DNA from: Euryodendron excelsum
Taxonomy: Eukaryota > Streptophyta > Magnoliopsida > Ericales > Pentaphylacaceae
Assembly (NCBI GenBank): GCA_033060915.1
Contig: CM065379.1
Span: 25,660,318-25,724,317, forward strand
Length of the DNA: 64,000 bases
Reading direction: 5' to 3'
The notes beneath the pieces were generated by a model that did not search any database, was not told the origin of the DNA, and saw nothing but the letters and a program-made list of their open reading frames with translations. Positions 55,991-64,000 of the stretch are shown here, one piece after another (the first letter of the stretch is position 1; each line of letters opens with the position of its first letter). Both the position numbers and the translations under genes were made by a program.

Positions 55991-58900
55991 TTAGGATTGT
56001 AATATAGGCTGGGTTTAGGGGTTGTAAGAAATGAAGGGATATTTAGGCTCAAAGATATTCTTTTAGTCGGTTGTTTAAACCAAAACCATCTGAGCACACT
56101 TTGGAGCATGAGATTGCCCCTGCATTCCTTTCTAGTTCTCCTTTCTCCTCCTATTTGTCTTGGTATTGTTCAGGCTTATTTGGACTAAACAATTTTCTTT
56201 GATCAGAGAGGACTTTAATTTGGACCGTAACGTAGGCTAGGTTAAGGGGTTTATGAATGAAAAGGGTAGAAAGGCTCAAACATTATCACTTGTGGGTTTT
56301 AAAAGACCAATGATCACCTTTGGCAACTTAACTTCCATTCACTGCTTTTTTCTTTCATTCATACTCTTGTTATTCTTCTAGATCGCTTTCGGCCTTCTAA
56401 TTTAAGATCCTTTTTTCATCAAGAAATTTGTTGCTAAGTCGACTTTTAGATATACCAACTTTTTCATTTATATTTTGGGATGACAATATCTTCTTTTGAA
56501 GATCCCCACGAACACAATATCTTCTTTACTAGAGATGCCTTTGACGCCATAACTTCTTGAAGATCATTAGTTTCATCGTTGCTCATTATATCTTCTTGGA
56601 AATCACATTTTTCATCATTGATCATTATATCTTCTTGGAAATCACCCTTTTCATCATTTCTCGTTAATTCTTACTTATGACTTTTGCCTTAACCTAGTAT
56701 GGGCGGTGATCATCTAGTCGGTTTTCTTGAGGAAAGTAACTGGCTCAAGTGGGCTTTGCAAAGGGATTTGTTTGTGTATGGTGGAAGAAATGAGGGCCTT
56801 TCATCACTTTAAATTAAATTGCTTAGTCCATAAAGCCTTTATACAAAATTTAGACAATGTTCCTAAAAAATGGTGTGCTTCTGCCGGTAAATCACTATAT
56901 ATTCTATCGAATCAACTACTCCGTGCTTATCTTAGTGTGGGGGATGGTTATAAGTTTGGGGATATCTAAAAAAAGATCTTTGACGGCTCTAGTGGGCTAA
57001 GCAAAGGATAGTGTTTATTTGGGATAAATAGAACAATGACTCCTCATCATTTTGAGTACTCGGCTACCCATCGCTTAGCCAGAAAATCACGCAAGTGTTG
57101 CCTTTTCAATGAACTCTACACCTTTTTGATGAGACTATCTCCTTCCTATCTCTTGCTCTCTCTTTGTCTCTCAAAGGTTTTGACCCCCTTTTGAATGGGT
57201 TGCCCATGCTATCCCATCCTTCAAGTCGAGTCACCTACCAAATGGGAAAGAATCCCTAAACACAACAATCGTCCACAAGAGTATGAGGCAAAGGAAATAA
57301 ACTGGAAACTACCTGTTTTCATTTAAAAACATGATTACATAGCATGCAGTGTTTATTTAAAGAAGATATGCGAGAACTAGAAAGACGAAAGGAAAATAAA
57401 CGAATTTTATGAAAACCTCCCTTTTCTAATGGACCTCTTGGTGAGAACCCCTATCAGGGTTTTGAAGCTGTGTCAACTTCTTTGGTATTTCATGCTCCGG
57501 GTGTATCACCAAACGATGGAGGACCGATTGACAGATCTTTTGCAGTGTTTAGCATGCATTTGGAACTTAGGAGATTCTTTTCTAGTAATGCATGGGTCTG
57601 ACAAAACTTTGCAAACGATGAAGCCCTCTTCTGTAGGGACGGTGATCGTCGCGGCATGGTGTGGAGGTAACGTCTTGTTGATGGATGATTAGTTCTTCTT
57701 GCTCCCTAATGTAGGTTTGGCCTTTTCTAACAATTAGACTCATCCTTCCATAAGTTTGAATTTGGTGGGGTACTAGAAGGATTCCATGAATTCAGTTGTA
57801 CTCTCTGACCTACAAAAAGAAAAAGAAAAACAGAATGCAGTTAGCATATGGAGTTGGAGGTCCTTTGCGATGCATGTCCTATGGAGGTCCCTTCTTTGAG
57901 GGAATCTAGGTGTGATGACAAGTCAATGTTGGAGGTGGGGTTTTGCCCCTATTATGAAATATAATACCTCTTCGACGTAGGCCAATTGATGTTTCTTTAT
58001 TTAGGCAATCCCGTCTCCATGAATTGAGAGAGATTTGGGCCTCTTTTGAGATATGGTTCTATACATGCCATGAATCCTTAGGGTTTAAGAACCCTTAGGA
58101 GTTTTAGCAGGTTCGATTAACATGAGATTGGATTGCTCCTTTCTCTCTACGGTTGATTAGATGCATGAGAATGAAATGACTTGAATTTCTTGGAACTCTT
58201 GTTTTGGAATGGATATGGGTGCATGAGCATAAAAGAAGTGAACGTGTAAGCAATATGATGATAATAAGTGAGTGATTTAGAAAACCCCCTTCTTGTCTTG
58301 GTTTTACCTTCGATTCTTTTTCTATTTGGAGATGAGGAGGGGGAGGACAGAGGACAAAAAACAAAAGAGAAATTAGTACCTTGATTTGAAGATTTTTATG
58401 TAATGCATGTCCTAGGGGTACCGCTACTTGAGAGAAACTAAACATGATGCGTTTGCTCACTTCTTAGAGATGTAGGATTTGCTTCTGTATGCAGATGCCT
58501 TACCGTTAGATGGAAAACTTCATCCATTCATATATTCATCCATCCATATATTCATCCATCCATTTGCTTGAGAAAAATGAAGAAATACATTTTAACTTTG
58601 GGTTTACGATACAAAAGAATTGAAATACATTTTAACAGGGGGAGAGGGAACATTTTCCTTTGGAGTTACACCTATCTAGTTTTACATAAGAAGTCCTAAA
58701 CTACTCTTGAATCTTCGAATTTGCCTTTTCTGGATTTGGTGTCGATGAAGTCGCTGAGAAACCTTGTTGACTGATTGCCCCTAGTCTTCTTGGCAACCTT
58801 ATCTCCGTGAGCATAGAGGGATTGGGGCCCCTCTTATGGAATGAATTGATGTGCATGTCATGAGTCCTTAGGGTTACATGGGAACCCTTAGGGTTTGGGT

Positions 58901-59802
58901 AGGTTTAATGCAAGGGAGAGTGAACTAGGTGTCACTCTCTTTGGGTTGATCATATGCATGAGAATGCAGTGACTTGAGTTACTTGGAACTCTTGTCTTAA
59001 CATGGAATATGAAATGCATGGATATAGATGCAAAAAGTATAACAAAAGAGAATGTAATGGTGAAGTAAACGTGCATGCATGAGCAGTTAGACGAGCATTA
59101 TAATAGTAAGAATACAGGCATTATAACAATAGGAATAAACAAGTATAGAGAAAAATAAAAGTAGTCGCCCTTTCCTCCATGGTTTTGAAAAACAGTGCAC
59201 ATGCCTTAAATCCGGCAAAGGTTCGACTATGCAAGGTGTCTATATGAGCATGAGGTTAAGGGTTGACTAATGTGTCCTAAAAAGGCTCGGTCCCCAGATC
59301 TTCAAACTTAGGCCCACTCCCCGAGGTGGTGCCATGATCGGTTGGTGATCCGAGCGGGGGAACCATCAAGAGGCCGTAGGCGAAGAAACTGACACAACAT
59401 CTTGCCTACAACTAATATACCGTTCCCCCTTTCTAACTAGAAGGGTCATATCAGGATACAAATGCAAGTATGAAGAATGCAGATGCACATGTAGTGTGTG
59501 TGTGATTTTTAAAAGTGGAGGAAAGAGCTTAACAACTCTAATCCATCTTGTTCATCACATTCATGCGTAGTAGTTAATAAAATTTAAATAAAAAGCGCAC
59601 CTACAAAACAAAGATGCAAGAGTTAGTATGTTGATGGCAAACTTAATACAAGATAATATGAATAAATGCATTTTTTCTTTTTGAAAACAATTTTGAAAAT
59701 TTGGTTTTGAAAATTTAAAGTAAATAGGATTGAACAAGTTAATTGAAGACTCTATATGGGTGAAGGGTGAAGAGACATGACTATGGTCTAACCCTCTAAG
59801 TG
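55991..59802 (-). other. Internal non-coding region of element G
   Basis: No gag, protease, RT or integrase motif on either strand. It contains a diverged duplication with 793-base offset (about 58000-58215 and 58785-59010; ATGCATGAGAATG at 58161 and 58954) and another weaker one near 55990/56220. In the element's sense this is the long leader between primer site and any coding region. Confidence 0.6.
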
Positions 59803-59820
59803 TCCCTAGTAGAGTCGCCA
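59803..59820 (-). promoter_or_regulatory. Primer-binding site of element G
   Basis: Minus strand TGGCGACTCTACTAGGGA, two bases after the LTR end ...CGACA. It begins with TGG, complementary to the tRNA CCA tail. I cannot say with confidence which tRNA matches. Confidence 0.7.
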
Positions 59821-59822
59821 GT

Positions 59823-62286
59823 TGTCGCGCTCAGATTTTTTGCACTCGAGGAATACACACACAAGCGGGAAAAATACTGTACTTTCTCATTAGAACTCAT
59901 CCTCCTAGAAGAATGAGTGCGACTAGGTTTGAATTGAAAATTAATTTGAATAAAGGGCTTTTAGAAAACAATTCAGAATCGCCACCTAACTTGATTAAGG
60001 TGAGGTAGATCACCTAAAACTAAGCATAATCCGAAGACTACACTTAGGGTTTTTGGAAACGATTTTGAAAATACTTCCTCAAGAGAGGGTTTTTAAGAAA
60101 ACAGGTTATTTGGCAACCTTTGGAAAATTTTTATGCCCTTTTTTGAAAATAAACTCTATTTTGGTCTTTCGAAAACAGTGATCCTAGGTTCGGAGGTTAG
60201 TTACGTGTAGGGAAGACGCACTAAGCCATCACCCTACCCCGCCCTTGCGGTACCTACATGTTTATTCACCGTAGATTCACTTATGAGAGTCTTCAACTAA
60301 CAAATGTCCAATCCTATCCACTTTAGAAAAGATTTTTTTAAAATAATGATGCATGATATGCAAGTATAAGAAAAGAGAGTTGAAAAATAGATTTGGAAAT
60401 AGATTTGAAAATAGCTTGATTTGATTTTAGAAAAGAGATTTGAAGAGATAGATTTGATTTTGAAAGAAAGTTTTGGAGATTGAAAATAGAGATTTGAAAA
60501 TAGAAATTTGGAATTAGAAGTTTGAAATAGATCATGGAATTAGAAACTTGAAAATAGAAGGTTTGATTTGGAAGAAGAGATTTTGATTGGAAAAAAAGGA
60601 GTTTTATTGGAACTTAGAATAGAATATTGGAATTTGGAATTTGAAAAGATTGGCCTTTGATTTGGAGAGATAGAACTTGGAAGAAAGATTTAGACTTGTT
60701 TTGGAAAGATTGAGATTTGAGAAACCTAGACTTAGGAAAGATAGGATTTAGAAAGGACTTGAGATTAAGAAAGATTTGACTTGAATGTTGGACTTGAAAG
60801 ATTAGGAAAGAGATTGGATTTAGGAAGGGTTCGAATTAGGAAAGTTTTAAAATAGGAAAGTTCCATTTTAAGAAAGTTTCGAGTTAAGAAAGATTTCATT
60901 TTAGGAAAGTTTCATTTGAGGAAAGTTTTGGAATTAGAAAGTTTTGAAATAGGGAAGTTTTGAAATAGGAAAGATTTGAAAATTGGAAAGTTTAGAATTT
61001 AGAAAGTTTTAGATTTGGAAAGATTTGAAGTTTAGGAAAGTTAAGAATTTTAGAAAGTTTCAAAGTTTGAGTTTTAGAAATTCTGGAAATTAGGAAAGGT
61101 TTGAGTTTAAAAAAGATTTAGAAGCTTAGATTTGGAAAGTTTAACTTTGGAAAGGTGTGGAATTAGGAAAGGGTTCGATTGGGAAGGATTTGGAAGTTTA
61201 AAGTTTAAGGAAAGATTTAAATGTTTAAGTTTTGGAAACTTAAGATTTAGGAAGTTATGAGATTAGGAAAGATTTGGGTTTGGAAGGGCTGAGATTCTTA
61301 TTTCCTAAAACAAAGGATTTGATCTTGTTTCTAAAAGAGGTATTGTGATTTTGTTTCCAAAAACGGAGGATAGGATTTAGTTTCCTAAATGGAAGGATTG
61401 GATTTGGTTTCCTAATGAGAAGATTGGATTTGGCATGGATTTGAAAAGGCAAGTTGTAACAACCCTAGATTTGGAAGACTATAGTTTTGACGTAGAAAAT
61501 AGGTTTTAGAAACCTAGGATTTAGATGTAAAAAAGGAAATTTTAGAAACCTAGGTTTTAAGGCAAGATTGGAAAACATGTTTTAGGCAAGAAAATTAGGG
61601 CTTTCTAATCGTGGTCTCCAGGGTTTAAGTTGGACTCTATGGAAGAGATTTTGGAAAGCGCATTTTTGGAAACGAAATCTTAGGAACGCAATCCTAGAGA
61701 GGAGTTTTTGAAAAGTGAATTTTGAAGGGAGAGTTTTTGGATAGAGTTCTTGGAAAGAGTTCTTGGAAAGAGTTTTTCTAGAAAGCAGACCTAGGGAGCG
61801 CTTTTAGAAATTGAATTTCGAAGAGCGCCTTTTGGAAAGGAGTTTTTAGAAAAGTGAGTTTTGTGAAGGGAAGTTTTAGAAAACAACTTTGGAAAGGAAT
61901 TTTGGAAAGGAGATTGAAGAGAATTTTTAGAAAGTGTGTTGGAAAAGATATTTTTAGAGGGAGAGATTTGAAAAGAGCGTTTTAGAAAGTTTATAAAATA
62001 TCTCACTTTCCTAAAGCGATTTTAACCATAAGAAGGTTAGAACCACTTTAAGATAGTGGTTTTGAAAACAATGATTTTGAAAATATGGACTATATTGGTC
62101 ACTTTAAATGTAAGACTTTCCTAAAACAACTCTAGGCATGGAAAAGCTAGAATCATCTCAGGATTGTGATTTTGAAAACAAGCTTCGAAGAAGAAAATTT
62201 AACGCAAGTGTTGAAAACAATTTTAATGCAAGTTTTGAAAGCAAGTTTGAAAATGAATTTTGGAGAATGCAAGATCATGACATGCA
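59823..62286 (-). mobile_element. 5' LTR (F) of element G, cut by copy E
   Basis: Starts TGTCGCGCTCAG on the plus strand and is closely collinear with LTR C (for example 59823-60540 versus 47226-47940), including the CTTTCC minisatellite. It stops at 62286 inside the segment that in copy C continues at about 49720, because copy E is inserted there. The rest of F, with its promoter, should follow beyond the window. Confidence 0.8.
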
Positions 62287-64000
62287 TGTAAGCACCCCAT
62301 TTTTGACCGCTCGGCAGTCTACACTCCGTCCAGACTTGTACTCAAGTTAATATAGATGTATTCCAATCAAAATCAACTCTCTAAGTCTAATCCCGTCTGT
62401 CCATTGCTTCGTGGGCCCACCAGGCCCAAATAGAAGCAAAATGACCAAAATGCCCTTAGGGGCATTATCCTTTCCAATTCTAATTTTAATCCCTCTCTCG
62501 AGACAGTTGATTCGTCGAGACGGTAAATCTATTCCAAATCAGGCATGTCTTTCTGAAGACGGTAAGACCCCTTTCCAATTCCAATTCCTCTCTCGAGACA
62601 GTTGATTCCTCGAGATGGGAAATCTACTCCAATCAGGCACGTCTTTCCAAAGACGATAAGACCTTTTTCCAATTCCAATCCCTCTCTCGAGACAGTTGAT
62701 TCCTTGAGACGGTAAATCTACTCCAATCAGGCAAGTCTTTCCGAAGACGATAAGACCTCTTTCTAATTCTAACCCCTCTCTCGTGACAGTTGATTCCTCG
62801 AGACGGTAAATCTACTCCAATTAGGCGCGTCTTTCCGAAGTCGATAAGACCCCTTTCCATTCCTCGAGACGGTAAATCTACCTTGTATGTTCACAAACCC
62901 AAATTTGCATTGTGCATATCGTGATTCTTGCATTCTTCCAAAAGTCGTTTTCAAAATCGTTTTCAAACTTGTTTTCAAAATTGCATCAAAATATTCTTTT
63001 TCAAAACTTGTTTTCAAAATCACAATCCTAGGATGATTTTAGCCTTTTTCATGACTAGGGTTGCTTTAGAAAAGTGTTACATTTAAAGGGACGGATACGG
63101 TCCATATTTTCAACTCCTTGTTGTTTTCAAAATCACTTTCTTAAAATAGTTCTAGCCTTCTTATGGTTAGAATCGTTTTAGGAAAGTGAGATATTTTTAT
63201 ACTTTTCAAAAAACTCTCTATTCAAAAGTCTCTTTTTCTAAAACCCTTGTTTTCAATACGTTTTCCAAAAACTCTTCCTCCCAAAATTGTTTTCAAAAGC
63301 TCTCTTCAAAAAATCTATTTTTAAACTCCTTTCCAAAATACTCTCCTCAAAATTCACTTTCCTAAAAGTTCTCTCCAACGATCTCCTTCTAAAAATCTTT
63401 CTAAAACCTCTCTTTTAAAAATCTTTCTTCTAGAAACTCCTCTCTAGGATTTTGTTCCAAAAATCTTCGTTTCCAAAAATCACTTTCCAAAAATCCCTTT
63501 CCCTAGAGCCACAATTAGAAAACCCAAATTTTCTTTCCAAAAACATGGTTTTCAAACTTGCCTTAAAACTTAGATTTCCAAAACCTCTTGTTTTCTACAT
63601 CAAAACTATACATGTTTCCAAAACCTATTTTCTACGTCAAAACTGTATACTTCTAAATCTAGGGTTTCTAAAAACTTCCTCTTCCAAATCCTTGTCAAAT
63701 CAAATCTTCCCTTTAGGAAATCAAATCCAATCTCCCGTTTAGGAAACTACATCCCATCCTCCGTTTTTGGAAACAAAATCAAATCTTCTCTTTTAGAAAC
63801 AAAATCCAATCCTTTCCTAGTCTAAATCTTTCCTAATTCAACCCTTTCCTAATTCCATCCCTTTTCCAAATCTTAACTTTCCAAACCTAAGCTTTCAAAT
63901 CTTTCTAAAACTCAACCTTTCCTAATCTCAAGATTTTCTAAAACTAAAACTCTAAAACCTTCTAAATCTTAAACTTTCGAAATTTCAAATCTTTCTAAAT
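62287..64000 (+). mobile_element. LTR copy E (sense), inserted in LTR F, internally deleted, partial
   Basis: Starts TGTAAGCACCCCATTTTTG directly after ATGCA (62282-62286), the likely target duplication. Its U3 has about four 94-base units (62517, 62612, 62706, 62800). At about 62880 the U3 repeat joins directly to sequence matching copy B near 37502, so the dyads, TATA and telo-boxes are missing. The CTTTCC minisatellite then runs off the right edge. Confidence 0.75.
62500..62880 (+). repeat. 94-bp tandem array in U3 of copy E
   Basis: Four full units and a short one on GAGACGGTAAATCTACTCCA plus GTCTTTCCGAAGACGATAAG, related to the 81-bp array of copy A. Confidence 0.75.

Larger units (their letters stand above)
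47226..64000 (-). mobile_element. Element G: LTR retrotransposon with long LTRs and an antisense ORF, no visible gag-pol (partial)
   Basis: Minus orientation: 5' LTR F (from 59823, cut by copy E at 62287), primer-binding site 59803-59820, internal region 59822-51831 (8 kb), polypurine tract 51831-51853, 3' LTR C 51830-47226. It inserted into the Athila RNase H region; the bases left of it are AGTAT, so the far end should be followed by AGTAT beyond the window. No protease, RT or integrase motif was found in the internal region. It carries a decayed antisense ORF with a plant-mobile-domain-like segment. Probably a non-autonomous Tat/Ogre-related Ty3/gypsy derivative. Confidence 0.7.

Noticed and set aside
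58104..58460. 118-codon minus-strand ORF in the element G leader as gag
   Set aside because: No gag or zinc-knuckle motif; part of it is repeated at 58888-59076 only because the DNA is duplicated.

Overview
The window looks like nuclear DNA of a flowering plant, probably a woody or otherwise repeat-rich dicot. The evidence is spliced genes with multi-kilobase introns, plant-type LTR retrotransposons, plant LINEs and MITEs, and low gene density. The sequence does not let me name the species. All coordinates come from reading the sequence by eye. No alignment or database search was run.

Gene region, 1-21.4 kb. The only host gene I can support is on the minus strand: the 5' half of an XRN4/EIN5-type cytoplasmic 5'-3' exoribonuclease. 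Eleven exons, from the ATG at 21104 to 652, encode residues 1-441 without a break and keep all seven expected catalytic acidic residues and the CCHC zinc knuckle. The 3' half lies left of position 1. Three introns are very long (about 10.0, 5.7 and 2.4 kb) and hold a LINE reverse-transcriptase remnant, a LINE 3' end, Mutator-like and other MITEs, microsatellites, a 68-nt G run, a 26-nt C run and a possible organelle-derived patch.

Upstream flank, 21.4-24.3 kb. A PIF/Harbinger-like TIR element (21387-24139, TTA target duplication) begins about 280 bp upstream of the XRN4 ATG. It contains a SIRE-like Copia solo LTR (22123-24030).

Nested retrotransposon block, 24.3-64 kb. The oldest layer is an Athila-like Ty3/gypsy element on the minus strand: RNase H and integrase at 47.2-45.6 kb, a broken extra ORF in the env position at 34.3-27.7 kb, a polypurine tract and a 3' LTR at 24331-25909. 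It was cut by members of a family with unusually long LTRs (about 4.6-5.5 kb). In the sense direction these start TGTAAGCACC and end GGGCGCGACA. Copy A (27884-33372), copy D (35041-44981) and copy B (35225-40474, inside D and inverted) are solo LTRs with 5-bp target duplications. A fourth insertion, element G, has its 3' LTR at 47226-51830, its internal region at 51831-59822 and its 5' LTR from 59823. Its primer-binding site and polypurine tract are in place, but it has no recognisable gag-pol. It carries a decayed ORF in the opposite orientation, near its 3' LTR, that resembles plant-mobile-domain proteins. An inverted LTR copy (E, 62287 to beyond 64000) is inserted in G's 5' LTR.

Most interesting part. 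The long LTRs share an uncommon promoter layout: short perfect dyads with about 3-nt spacers near a TATA box, telo-boxes at 20-21-nt spacing just downstream, then about 2 kb of polypyrimidine minisatellite. The same kind of dyad recurs upstream of the antisense ORF, next to a plausible splice donor. This suggests a separate antisense transcription unit built from LTR-type control sequence.
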